From positions 197,695,902 through 197,759,901 of the forward strand of contig CM051459.1 in the NCBI GenBank assembly GCA_028095005.1: a DNA stretch of 64,000 bases. Direction: 5' to 3'. This stretch comes from Rhynchospora pubera (lineage: Eukaryota; Streptophyta; Magnoliopsida; Poales; Cyperaceae). Within the stretch, counting starts at the first letter, position 1. The number at the start of each line of letters is the position of its first letter. The notes under the pieces are model-generated. The model did no database searches, had not been told where the DNA came from, and saw only the letters and a list, made by a program, of their open reading frames with translations. Shown piece by piece: positions 46,143 through 58,452 of the stretch. A program made the position numbers and the translations under genes.

Positions 46143-49100
46143 CTAGCTTTAGATTCGCGCTTCACGCTATGAGGGGAGTTTCAAGGCTAACTTGTAATTT
46201 TTATAAGGGCTAGAATTATGATTGTAAATATTTGAATAAATACCAAATTATCTTACAATTGATATTTTGATTGTAATTAATTGCATAGTTTTTGTATGTG
46301 TGCCATTTATAATATATTTATCGTTTATATCAGAACTATTATTTATGGAGATTTGTAATTTCAAGAGACCTTAATTGTCTCTATTATTTTTAATATATAG
46401 AAAGTGAAGGGTGACATGTAACCATTAAATATTTTTTGTTAAAAAATGTTAGAATTATGAGAACAAAACCGACAGTGTTCATCTTGGACAAAACCAACTA
46501 TCTTAAAATTTTTCTAAGGTTTACCAATTTGATCAACTTTTATTTTTTTATCATCGATAATCAATAATTGAATACCAATAAAATTAAATACTATCTTACA
46601 AATAATTTAAATTACTTAGCAACGATGGATTTCTATATTTACTATTCATATAAAATTTGATGAAAAAATTAATTTAAAAAAATCTCCAAATATTTTAAAA
46701 GTTATGCAGTTCTATAGAATTTGTAAATTTTTAAAAAGATGAAAATTGCTAAAAATATCGGAAAAAGTCAATATCATTGGATCAACAAAATTTTATATGC
46801 ATACATGTAAAATTTAATAAAAAATTCAATATAGGACTATATTTCAGCAATCCAACATTTAAAATACTATTACGAAAATTTATAGAAATGAAAAATTATA
46901 TAAAATATTGCAAAAGTATAAAATCTAAAAGGTTCATATCATTAGATTTTTGTATAATCTTTTTATGATGTATAGAAATTTTATACATCAACATATTTTG
47001 GAAATGTTTGGAAACAATTAAAAGTAGAATTCTATTTTATGAAATAATATAATTTAGAAAACATATTTAAAATTTTTTGAAAATATTTAGAACTCTATAA
47101 TTATTAAATTTTATATTTTTGTGACGAATGATATAAATTTTTTTTTTGCAGCCAGTTGAATTAATAATTAATCGCAACAAAATTTAAACATACTGTATAT
47201 TTTATATTGCTCAAAATTATATGGTTATATTAAAAATAGCTCTATGGCATGAATAAAGTTTTCATAATTTTAAAAATATTTATATAAAAATTTATGCATA
47301 AATAAAGGTATAAATTCCTTTAAATAATTAAAAACTTATTGAAATTTATGAAATTATGGGGATTCAATTTTATGAGATTGAAAAAATTATTTAAAATATT
47401 TATAAGCCTATACTTATAAAATTTCATGTCACTAAATTCTTCATATATCTTTGAGTAAGCACATAAATTTTCATAGCCTAATGATTTTTCCAAATCCTTG
47501 AAACAATTAAAAACATAATTATAATAGAAAAAATTTTATGGGATTAAGAAAATTATTTAAAATATTTTCTAATTCTATAGTTAAAAAATTATATAATTAA
47601 ATTCACCATACTTTTGTGAGCTTGCATATAAATTTTTATCGCGAAATGATTTTTTAAGGGATCATAACTGATCGAGGTGTAAACCAGGCTCAAACAAATT
47701 AACCTTGTACTCGACTAGTCGTTTATAGCAAAGTAAAGGTGTCGATCCCACAGAGATGGTGATGAATACTAATTCTTATTGGTTCCCTAAAGCTAGACGA
47801 TTAAAAAAAAAGAGAGAAAAGAAGTTGTGTCACAATCCGAATAAACGAAGGAAAAAAAACGCGATGCAAGTGTAAATATGGATGGAATGCAAAACAATTC
47901 AAGTAAATTTTTTTTTGATTTTCTAACGGTTTAATATATGATGCGAAAAGTGCCTTAGGGTTCGATTTCACTTAGGTTTGGTCGCAGAGTTGCAAAACAT
48001 ACCACTTTCGTGTCTCTGTTTCACTAATCCGGTCCGGATCGTGACCAATCCGGTCCGGATTCCACTGCGTGAATGCTGTGATTTACTCAATCGCTGATTT
48101 ATTCAAGTCAAGGATCCATCTAGCCATACCTAAACTCCCTAACCCTTTGCTGTCACTTATTGGGTACGGTATTTGGTATAGAACCTAGTGTTAACCCTCA
48201 TCGAATGCATTGCACCCTCAACTTTCGTTTGCCGGTGGACCTATTCGAGTTTACAATTGGTTTTCTGCGAGATATCTAACTTAGACTTTCGCCTAATTAG
48301 AAGTGTTTACTTTTAGTTACTAACTGGTCGACTTTCGCCATTGACCTACCTCGAAATACTAGTGAAAGGTTCAGTTATTATAATGAGTTGATGTCTCAAA
48401 CAAGTGCGGCCGTACACAAGCAGAGCAACACAAGTAATAATAAACACAAAACACGAGCAAATCAATAAAACTCCCAAAGGTAATTGACTTCTTCCATCAA
48501 CCAAAAGAGTAAATCAAGCAAACCAAACCCTAAACTACATCTACCCCTAAAGCAAGAAGTTTAGCCTAACATACTAATAAAATCCATGCAAATAACAATA
48601 GATGAACAAGAACAAATCAAAGAAAAGAGAAAAATTATGAGATACAACCAATTAGCCAAATTCTCAAAATCCGTCTCTACCGCCATCGCGCTAGGACTCC
48701 TTGAGACCTTGAAACTCGTTGTAACAGCATGGTTGAGCCTCCAAGTCGCACCCCCTCCTGCCTTAGTCGCCAAAGATGAGAGAATCGCTGCTCTCCCTCT
48801 GCCCATGGGCAGATAGAGAGCAAAAACCAGATCTGGATCTGAGGAGAGAGAGAAAGATTGCTTGGGAATGAAAGATATCCCCCTTCTATACTTGGAGCAC
48901 ACCCAAATACCTCCCTTCTACCTGCCTGGATGTGCTAGGCCACTTTCCATAAGGAGAAAACGCCATAAAGAGCCTTTCCAAAAGAGAAATTGCTTTCAAA
49001 TCCCGACCAGAAACTTCCAGATATAGCAATCCGGACCGGATTGTTCCCACTGGTTTGTTGTTGCACAAAGATCCGGTCCGAATTACATCTAACCTGGACC

Positions 49101-49535
49101 GGATTGCTGAGGTAGACTGTGGATTGATTGGCTTTGTGTGTAGGCGGTACATCCGGTTGAGTCGAGACTTGATCTAGGCTAGGAATGAGTCGTCTAGCCA
49201 TCGAATTTGTCATTTTCTTGTCGCTTTCTTGCCGTTTTCCAAGATTTCCTATAAAGATAAAACAAAACACGACGGCAGTGCCACATCGAACAAACAAACA
49301 GAAGAACAAGATAAAATCATGGTTTTAGTCACAATTTCGATGTAAAGTCTGGTCAAAATATCGATATAAATATGAGATATCAATAACAATTTAAAAATAC
49401 AACTTTATTTGATTTGAAATTTTAGAAATGGAGGCTCCAATTTCAGAAAAATTGAGATGATGGTAGTGGGAGACATGATGATGACATCATCAATGTTACG
49501 GTATAAAAGCTCCCTAGAATGGGAGTATTTATAGA
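46143..49535 (-). mobile_element. Degenerate Helitron-like element 3B, interrupted by a solo LTR
   Basis: The minus-strand 5' end is A|TCTATAAATACTCCC at 49535. The probable 3' end is CTAG at 46143 with a weak hairpin (GCGTGAAGCGC) upstream, but the base after CTAG is C, not T. The interior repeats motifs such as attttcatagccaaatga and matches element 3A. The family B solo LTR at 47669-49382 lies inside it. Confidence 0.5.
47669..49382. mobile_element. Solo LTR, family B, copy 3
   Basis: 1714 bp, same orientation and very similar to copy 1 (31169-32879), target duplication ATAAC (47664-47668 and 49383-49387). Dyads at 48026-48040, 48047-48061 and 49028-49042 have the AATCCGGWCCGGAT(T/C) form. 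An open frame at 48586-48816 differs between copies and is not a gene. Confidence 0.88.
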
Positions 49536-52500
49536 TATAGATATATGATATGATATATGATGATGAGTCAAAAGATTTTTTTTGGTCTCCAGAATGACAA
49601 AGGGCTGACGAGGATAGTACTAAGATTCAAAAGAAAATTGTAAGACAGATAGAAAATATTATATATGCATTAATTAGACATCACCTTATCCAAATCAAAT
49701 TTGCACGATAAGATTCTGTTAGTTATTTTTTTTCTTTGCATAAGAAGGTTGGTGCGAATCATGACCGAAATATTCTCGTGAAAATTAAGAAAAGAAGGTA
49801 AATAAAGTCGCAACACTTGAATATTAGTTTTGGTTAACTTTGGTGAAAGATGGTCCAAGCACGTAAATAAATGGCTAATTAGCCGTCTAATGAATATTCA
49901 CCGGAAATTTCCAGGTTAGAGTCCAACTCAAAGCAGATTTTTCAAATCAATACTATCGAAATCAAATCATGCATGCACTGTTCCGACAACGACTCACATT
50001 TTTCTCCAAAACTTCCAGGTTAGTTCAACCAGTCTAGGTTCCCGGTTCGCTTGTATATACTTCACTGCTTGTTTTAAACATACTAGCAAAAAAATCCCTA
50101 ATATGTGAACAAATAAAAAAAATAAAATAATATTATTAGAAAATAAAAATATCTTGTTGAATCTACCAGCAATACATGTAGATATCTTTTTTAAAAAAAT
50201 AAAATTTTTAAACACCACCTGACTATATATTTTCTGTCAAAGGGTCTGATATTTTGTCTGAAATGAATATCTAGATCACACATAAGATCATATCACACAA
50301 ATCAATGATCCATAATTGATATAACAATTGTTTACACCAATGGCGAAGTTAGAATTTCGTGTCATCAAGGTCAGTAAATTTTGTTGAAAATATATGTATG
50401 ATGTAACGTCTAATATAGACATAGTATAATAATAATTCTTAAATAAACAACTCTAAAATAATGTTAGATAAAAAAGTCATGAGAAATCAAATATATGTTA
50501 TAATAACAATAAAAAATCTAAAATAATATATTTAATATACAAGATAATAATTCAAAAGTCATGACAACAAAAAAGTACAACAATTTCCTATGAATTTTCG
50601 TTTTTTTTCATAATTTTTCATAATAAGTTCTTTACAAATCTCATTGAACACTTATTTTTCTTATTTTTAGTTATTTTTATATAATATCCAAGTTGTATTT
50701 TTTTATCTTTTGTGGTAGATTTTATTTATAATATTCTAAAGTTTACAAAACGTTATATAGAAGAATCACATAATGCGTGAGATTCGCACTAGTATATATG
50801 TGCTACAAATAATTTTTCATCCAAATATTTCATTCTGTTCTAAGTTTTGTCTTAATAAAATTTATTGGGTATGAGGGAAGAAGACGATTAACCAAAAACA
50901 AATATTATATGGGTCCCTATGCGATTTTTAGGTGTCATTATGCAATTCAAATCAAACATGATATTTTCAGCAAGGTCCTTAATTTTTTTTTTTGACAATT
51001 TGAGGTCCTTTAAATTTTTGAGATGGCTATCTAATTTCTTCTGTTTTTTTTTTAAATTACAAATACATATAATATCAAGTAAAATTTTTTTGAGGTGGGT
51101 CCATGGAGACCCCTCTAGTGAAATTATTTCGACATTTTTTATAGGAGCTTTTATAGTTGTAGGGATTAATTGCAAAACTGATTGAACTAACTAAGTTGAA
51201 TCACTGGTCACTGACAAGTGGGGGCAAAAACGAAAATTTAAACAAAGGCAATATCAGAGAAGAGCGAAAAAAGCTATTATTAATGAATATATTAATCATT
51301 ATAATGGGAAAATGAGTTGGAGCACAGAATTATGGAAGCTGAGAATATGAGATCATATCATCGGAAAAAAAAAAAATAGAGATCAGAGGAGATCGAGTGA
51401 CTTTGAACGTATACAAAGCAGGTTTCGGCTGCCCTGATTGTATGGATTGATTGGAGAGTCGACACACCTTCCCAATTTGAGCACTCATTAGGTCTATACA
51501 GTAATTTTTAAACATTTAACAAAACTATGTTTATTTTTTATCCTTGTTTGTTTAAGTTTTCTAAATTTTAATTATTTTTATTTTCAATGCCTTAAATACA
51601 AGCATTCATTCAACACTTGGTGAATGCATGCAAACATGGAAATTGATTTAGACACCTCCAAACTCAGTCCGAACAACCTTTAAGACAAAATTAATTACAT
51701 AAGCTTGTTAGAAATAAAATATTTAATTATCACAATATTTCTTAATTAATAGCCCAAAATCATGTATTTTCATATAAAATAATAAATCGTAATAGAAACT
51801 TACAGTTTTGAAGGGCAGACATGGCGTTAGGCGGAAATTTCTGACCTTCTTCAATATTCCTTAGTCCAAATTGATGGTTTCTTGAGGGCGTTTTTTTTTT
51901 CTCTCTCTCTCTATTCAATCACTTTTCTTAATGGCAGAAATTAGGGAAGGGGTGCCAAAAAAAATGACAGAATATTTTTAATTAATATGACTAAGGCTAT
52001 TGAAGGGATAAAAAATGAATGAATCTGGTCCATTGATTTTCCATCAAAATCAATGCACCCTTTAATTAAAATTAATAACTAAACTTGATTCATATTAAAT
52101 AATATAGGCCACATTAATTATAATTAATCATATAATTATAACAAAGCTTACCTACAATAAAAAAAAAATTGCATTAGCTTACCATCTATCACCACCATTA
52201 AAAAAACAAAAACAACGGTCTTTCAAAAGCAAGACAATTTGGAGGTTAGACAAATTGGTTTTGAATTGAAACGGGTCACGGTCGATGCTGCCTAATGCCT
52301 ATGTGGCGCCGCCTCACTTTGATGTAGAAAGTAAATTAAACTGCAAAGAAAATTAGTTGCTTTCAGTTATTTGAAGGGATTGTACTTCGTGAAATCCACA
52401 AACACACACACACACAAACAGTACTAGGGAGCTCATCCAATCGCATTAATATAATAAAAGAGAATAATAATATCAAAATCTGCTTTTTTTTTTTTGTAGA

Positions 52501-52688
52501 CTGTACAGTTCTTCGAACTGTTGGAACTGTTTGTATTTTCTATGATTTATTTTCTTTTGAATGTGCAACAATTTGTTAAATGGTGGAACGTTTTAAGCAT
52601 TGTTTATTGATTTTCAACAGTTGTTTTTTGTTTGGATGTTTCTCCCTATGCACCTAATTAATACTTTATAACTTTTGCATTCTTTCTC
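49536..52688. other. AT-rich intergenic DNA
   Basis: More than 3 kb with only short chance reading frames and homopolymer runs. A CA-rich microsatellite (about 52398-52418) is the only clear simple feature. No gene supported. Confidence 0.55.
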
Positions 52689-52992
52689 GAGGTAGATTAA
52701 AATCAGTCGCGACTGATGGATGCTTCCGTTACGATTAAATCTCAATTTTAAAAATTCTAACAGTCGATCCGACCTGTTCAATGTGTTCTCCAAATTGAAA
52801 TCTTGTTAGAGATCAAATTTTATATTTTTTCTAAAATTTTTTAGTATTTTTTTAACCTTACAAAATTCAACGATTTTTTAAAATATCAAAAAAATAGTAA
52901 ACAAATTCAGAGAAATGTAAAATTTAGTCTCCAATGAAATTTCAATATGGAGAACACATCCGTCAGTCGTGTGGCTGATTTTAGTCCACCTC
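52689..52992. mobile_element. Foldback MITE (GAGGTAGATTAAAATCAG ends)
   Basis: 304 bp with inverted ends GAGGTAGATTAAAATCAGTC / CTGATTTTAGTCCACCTC and inverted arms with an A/T centre (ttttatattttttctaaaa). Related to the other foldback MITEs in its inner arms. No clear target duplication. Confidence 0.75.
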
Positions 52993-55669
52993 TTCACAAA
53001 AAATTAAAATATAACGGCTAATAATGACTACGATTTCAGTGTAAATTTGTGTAGTCTCTCAATAACAATTGTAATATTTTGTTTTTGAACCGTTATTAGC
53101 TTTTGCAACTGTTTCAATATATTTTTTTAAATAATGTTGGAACAATTTCTCTGTTTAATGCAGACTTTTTTTTTAATCTTTTTTCTTCTCCACGTTTTTA
53201 AACACCATTGAACTTTGTGTAGTCTCTTGTTGCTAATTGGTCTTTATATAGCTAAGAATTAGTACCAAAATCCATTATATCAGTTAGATTGGAGGTCGCA
53301 TAGTGTTTGCTAGTTTGAGAACATATAAAGATATTTCGTGAATTGTGAGAGCTTTTCTCTTTTGCCAAGATTGATTGCATTTGAATTACTTGATGTAAGA
53401 GGTATCAACAAATAACATTTCACTGTGTACAAGTATATATTTAAAACCAACCATGCTTCAAAATTTTGAAAGGCATAAAAAAAATGTTAGTAATTTATTA
53501 TTCGCTTTTTTTTTCCTTATTGATAATTAATTCTGATTTTAACAGACGCGCCTTAAGAGAGTGACAAATCAATATACGTCAAATTATCAAATATTGAACT
53601 TTAATTGAAAGAGAGTGATAAATGAAAAGGTTTTGTCACTTCATCTTAAAAACCCTGTGTCCCAATCCCACTATCTTTGCGTTTTTTCTTTGTTCGGACG
53701 AGAAATTAAATTTAAAAACTTATTACTCTTTCCTCCGTCCCTCTTTTCATTTTCAAGGAGAAAGAAATATATTTGCCTCCTGTTGACAACTCTTATTAAT
53801 TACTCATAACACCCTGTCTTTTTCAGTTTTCTGGCTCTGTTTGAATTGAGGAAACGGAAGTGAAATAACAAAAGGGAGGAAAAGTCTAAATTTACCTCGT
53901 TTGGATATCTATATTTCCGAAGTAAAAAAATTAGTCAACGAAATCTTCTCCTCCGATTAGGAATGTAACGAAAGGGAAAGAAAATCGGAACACAAATGCT
54001 TTCGGCCGAAAGACAATAATGCCCCTCTTCTTCTTGGCGCGAGTTCTTCGATCTTCTCTCCGAGCTCTATTTTCCCTCTCGTCTAGTTGCATGCACTTTC
54101 ATGGTTGTGTGCTCCACATCTCTCCTACCAATCCCCTCTATCTCCATGACTTTCAGACAGTAGCTCAACGCTCGCTCAGTCTCCCAACTTTAACCACCTA
54201 AGCACCTAAATCATCATGATATATGCCATTCAATTAGGATTTGGGGCATTTCCTATCGTGTTGGTTATCGTCAAAATTTTTGTAAATAAAAAGGTCCTTT
54301 AATTTGAGCATTGGTCCATCACTTCTTTCGATAGATGCCCACATATTGTATTGTTATTTGGGCTATACTTGTTTTAGAAAATCACACAAATTAATAATTA
54401 GGGCGAAAATTTCATATACTTATTTTCTTTAAAAAAAAATCTAGCAATTTAGGATAGGTAAATATTACGTCGCTTTGTGATGTTAATTAATCTACTCAAG
54501 AAGACTCCCATGTAAATAATAAATGGTAAGTATGCCCCAATTTCATTTTAAGTTTGATTGCCTCCTTGGAAAAGGCGGTATACTCCTTGTTTGTTTTTAA
54601 TTTGTCTTAATACTTCTAAACAAAGCTTGTAATCTTTATGTAAGATGGCTTTTAAGTCCCCCCCCCCCCTTCTACTGAGTTTTCGGCCTGGTTTAAAATC
54701 AAAATGGAATCAATTCATATCGGTAAAAATCAAGCGGTTCTTTCGCAGAGATATAAAAATAACTCATATCTAAAATAAATGTGTACTCTGCAAAGTCGTA
54801 CTAGCTTCCATGTGGTTAAAATTCATATCAATATTGATAAACTGCATGAGAGCTTAAACAATTTCAAAATGAAGTTATGTTGGAATTAACTACAAGTTCA
54901 ATTGACAAATTACTCCCTTAAATTAGATCATCCGAACATGAAAACATGCAGAACAGAAGAAAAGTTTTATCTTTTTCTTTCATTAATTATCCAAACATAT
55001 GGAGGTGAAATAATTTTCTTTTCCATTCCATTCCATTTCATTTCTTTCCCTCCTATATTTTTCTTTCCTTTCTGTTCCATTCCTGCTATCCAAATGACGT
55101 ATGCATATTTCATTATTAGTAACTAATTACAGTAGCATGAGTTTAAACATTGAATTTCAGCAGTGGAAGCCACGAAATAAAAGAGATTAGAAAACACGTG
55201 GGGATACACTTATGAAAGGGAATTACTTATAACCATCCTTCCAAAAGCAATTTGTACCATTCTCTACCTTTTGCGTCCTTATCTCCAGCGTCAGACCCTT
55301 GCCTCCTTCCTCTCTCTTCCGCCTCTCATTCTCTCTTAATGTCATCTCTCTTTCCGGCAATCTAGATCTCTGCCCTTCTACCTTCTCCTTCTCTTCCTCT
55401 CCTTCCCACCCTTCTCCAATTCTCAGACCTTCTCCCTTCTCCAGCGAACTTCACTATAGTGGAGTTTCACGCCCTTCTGACTCTTTCTCCCTCCCTTTCC
55501 CTCCATCCAGATCCTTCTTTCCTTCCACATCTCTTCAATTTTCCGACTCGCCATTCAGATCACTGACTCGTACTTCTTCCTTCTTCTATGTTTTCTAAAT
55601 CCTCGCTTCGTTCTAAAATCCTTTGTTTTCTAGTCCTAAAGTTGTTATAATAAGTTAGCAAGTAATAAG
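52993..55669. other. Intergenic DNA with CT-rich stretches
   Basis: Contains pyrimidine-rich tracts (54010-54180 and 55300-55590) that open long serine/proline-rich frames on the plus strand, and a C-run at about 54658-54670. The tracts could be leaders of unseen transcripts, but no spliced gene could be supported. Confidence 0.45.
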
Positions 55670-55950
55670 CGCAAATAATCAGTTTGTCGCAACAAAAGAT
55701 CATCTTATAAGTGCATATATTAGATACAATAAAAGATCATCTTATAAATATCAATGACGGGTCGTTATAATAAGGAATCATCTTATAAAGTTTATTATAA
55801 AATATAATAAGTGATCATCTTATAAACATAAATGTTAAATTAGTTGTAACAAAGGATTACCTTATTAGTATATTTATTAGATGTAATTATGGATCAACTT
55901 GTAAACATAAATGCTCAATTAGTTGTAAGAAGGGATCATCTTAATATAAG
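55670..55950. repeat. Degenerate tandem repeat (gatcatcttataa units)
   Basis: About six diverged units built around gatcatcttataa, with spacers like ttagttgtaacaa, period roughly 45-60 bp. It ends at the left terminus of the Harbinger element. Confidence 0.75.
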
Positions 55951-56497
55951 CGTATAGGAGGCGTTTGGTTGGAGAATATGTGATTACATAAGTTAAGGAG
56001 GTACAAGTACTTATGCCAAGTTATGTAATTGATATTTGTTTATGGAATAAGAAGGAAGAAAGATTAACTTATATTTATACATATATGTATATATCAAAAG
56101 ACTAAAATACCCTACATCAAGATGAAGGCGCGGAACAAATTTGATACTGGTATTGATTTTACTTTTGATATTCCATGTAACCCTTTATAGAATAACTAAT
56201 TTGACTGAATGAAATCCTACGTGCTATCAAAGAAAAAAAACGAAAACAACCAATTTACATAATCTAAAATCCACAGATTACAAAATTTACTCATAAGCTG
56301 AGGCAAATAATTCATACACAATCATCAAGTTTACTCATAAGTTGATCTAAATAGTTCATACACAAATTAATAGTCGATACACACAAATGCAACACATTAA
56401 AAATCCAACAACATAAGACAATTAAAAATAAAACATACAATAATAAAGTAATGGCATACAAACTTAAAACCCTCAAATGCAACACATTACAAGAAAA

Positions 56498-57693
56498 CTA
56501 AATTCTACATCTTCTTGTTCTCCATAAATCATTTTTAATATTGGTTCTAATAATATCTCCAGAAGTTGCCTCGTTAGTTGCCTCATTAGTTCCAGACAAC
56601 TCATCTAGACCAATCGGCATATCATTTTGTTGTGAAAACTCCAAATTAGCCGATGCATCAAAGATGTAGTCAGGTTGGCTTTCTATTTTTATGAAATTGT
56701 GAAGTATGCAACATGCCATTACAATCAAGGTATGTTTCCTGTACTTGTAATTGGGCATACATTTCAAAATTTTGAATCTCATTTTTAGTACCCCAAAAGT
56801 TCTCTCTATGACATTTCGAAGTTGAGCATGACGATGATTATATAACTCTTCAGGGCAAGTATAACGTGAGGATATGGGTCGGCGATTAAATTGCGCAAGA
56901 TGGTAATTATTGTTCCGGTATGGACAAAGAAACTTTGATGAATTTTCATAACCTAAATCGGCAAGATAGTACCTACCATTAGGAACATTAAAGCCGCCCT
57001 CCTCTATTGCCCAACGCAACACCCTCGAATCTGTTGCAGATCCTTTCCATCCTACTGCAACGTACTGGAATATCATATCAAACGAGCACGCAGCAAGAAC
57101 ATTTTGCGACAAGAATCCTACAAAACATCAATTGCAGTTACTAAATAAATTAATAATTATAATCTTGCACTAACTCAAGCTAGAATAAACAGTCCATCTA
57201 GTATTGCTACAAAACATCAATTACAGTACCTTTTCTATTACGAAACCTTTCCATTTTTTTCTTCTTTACAACAGCTTGTATATGAGTTCCATCAATTGCA
57301 CCCAAGGCATTCTGCAAAATATGAATAACACATCTAAAATGAAATCAACAATTTAATTTGTCCTCTCTCATTAGGTAAATAAAAATAGAGTGTTTTTATT
57401 ACCTTAAACAAATGATTTCTGCTGTTTGGTCCAACAAAGGGGTGTATGCCAGCACTTGAATCAGGTAGTTTTATGTATTCATCACACATAGAAAGTATGG
57501 CCTTTAGTACATCCTTGAAAATTCTGTATATGGTTTCAGTAGAGTGTTGAAATTCTTCTTGCAATTTTCTAACAGAGAGACCATGCCCTACACATGCTAA
57601 GAAAATAGCTAGTTGTTCTTCTGCTTTTGTCCTTTTTGTATTAAGTTGATTCGGTATTTTTTCGCATAAGCGATGAAAATTGCCAATGATCAT
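56498..57693 (-). CDS. Harbinger-type DDE transposase, three exons, frame intact
   Basis: Exons 57693-57403, 57311-57230 and 57117-56498 join in frame with GT-AG borders to give 330 residues, close to HARBI1-type proteins (about 350). The N-terminal part (EEQLAIFLACVGHGLSVRKL, then FQHSTETIYRIF) is the helix-turn-helix region. The DDE_4 core shows GAIDGTH (Asp104), YYLADLGY (Asp178) and NVIERTFGVLK (Glu229), followed by CCILHNFI. All three catalytic acids are present. The protein would cut the element's ends and integrate it at short A/T targets. Its ATG lies inside the ORF1 fragment, and a stop precedes it in frame, so a longer ancestral N-terminus may have been lost. Confidence 0.87.
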
Positions 57694-57958
57694 TCTGAAT
57701 GCATTTTAGAACCTGATTGGATGACCAGTTAAAATATCCATCACAAGTTCTTAATAGAGTGGCCACTCTATCCCAAAATCCCTTGTTGAAAGTTCCAGGA
57801 CCAGCAACCCTAAATGCAAGCTGCTCTTGCCTCATCAAGTTCAGCATTAGTGTTGTTTGGTACGAGGTCCAATTTGGACCTCTCCCACCTCTCGGAGCTC
57901 TCGGACCTCTCCCACCTCTCGCACCTCTCCCATCTCCAGCACCTCCAGGATGATCCAT
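57641..57958 (-). pseudogene. Harbinger ORF1, Myb/SANT-like fragment
   Basis: 105 residues from the ATG at 57958. A glycine/arginine/proline-rich repeat (GGRGPRAPRGGRGP) is followed by NWTSYQTTLMLNLM and GTFNKGFWDRVATLL, the first helices of the Myb/SANT-like DNA-binding domain that plant Harbinger ORF1 proteins carry. The remainder of the domain is absent; the frame runs 53 nt into the transposase exon in another frame. This looks like a deletion joining ORF1 to ORF2. In intact elements ORF1 helps bring the transposase to DNA and the nucleus. Confidence 0.75.
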
Positions 57959-58002
57959 TCCTAATTTCTATCCGTGTTCTACATTTCAACTCAAGATTAT
58001 AG

Positions 58003-58452
58003 CCACAGATACGATCCTCAATAAAAAAGGTCAAAATGTAATATGTATTTACGTAGCTATCGGTCAAAAAGCATCTTCTGTGGCTCAAGTAGTGACTACT
58101 TTTCAGGATACAGGAGCCATGGAATACACTATTGTCGTAGCTGAAATGGCGGATTCACCTGCTACATTACAATACCTCGCTCCTTATACGGGATCGGCTC
58201 TGGCTGAATATTTTATGTACCGTGAACGTCACACTTTAATAATTTACGATGATCTCTCTAAACAAGCACAAGCTTATCGCCAAATGTCTCTTCTATTAAG
58301 AAGGCCTCCCGGTCGTGAAGCTTATCCAGGAGATGTTTTTTACTTGCACTCACGCCTTTTGGAACGAGCTGCTAAATTAAGTTCTCGTTTAGATGAAGGA
58401 AGTATGACTGCTTTACCAATAGTTGAGACTCAATCTGGAGATGTTTCAGCCT
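58003..58452 (+). pseudogene. atpA: Nuclear insertion of chloroplast atpA (NUPT)
   Basis: From about 58008 the frame reads [20 protein letters not shown], continues [20 protein letters not shown] and HTLIIYDD (Walker B), and ends DVSA at about 58451. This is the nucleotide-binding region of the plastid ATP synthase alpha subunit, roughly residues 190-340 of about 507. No stop occurs, but there are substitutions against the conserved plastid protein (for example Met in VAEMADSP, Leu in IIYDDLSKQ). Both ends of the gene are missing, so it has no function as an ATP synthase subunit. It lies within the Harbinger element, upstream of ORF1 and antisense to it. Confidence 0.93.

Noticed and set aside
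46143..46146. A canonical Helitron 3' terminus
   Set aside because: CTAG is followed by C rather than T on the minus strand and the hairpin is weak, so the boundary is kept only as probable.
48586..48902. Open frames inside solo LTR B copy 3
   Set aside because: The corresponding region of copy 1 does not preserve the frame, so it is not a conserved coding region.
55299..55598. 99-residue serine/proline/phenylalanine-rich open frame
   Set aside because: It arises from a CT-rich tract; composition is low-complexity, with no domain, and overlapping frames are similarly open.
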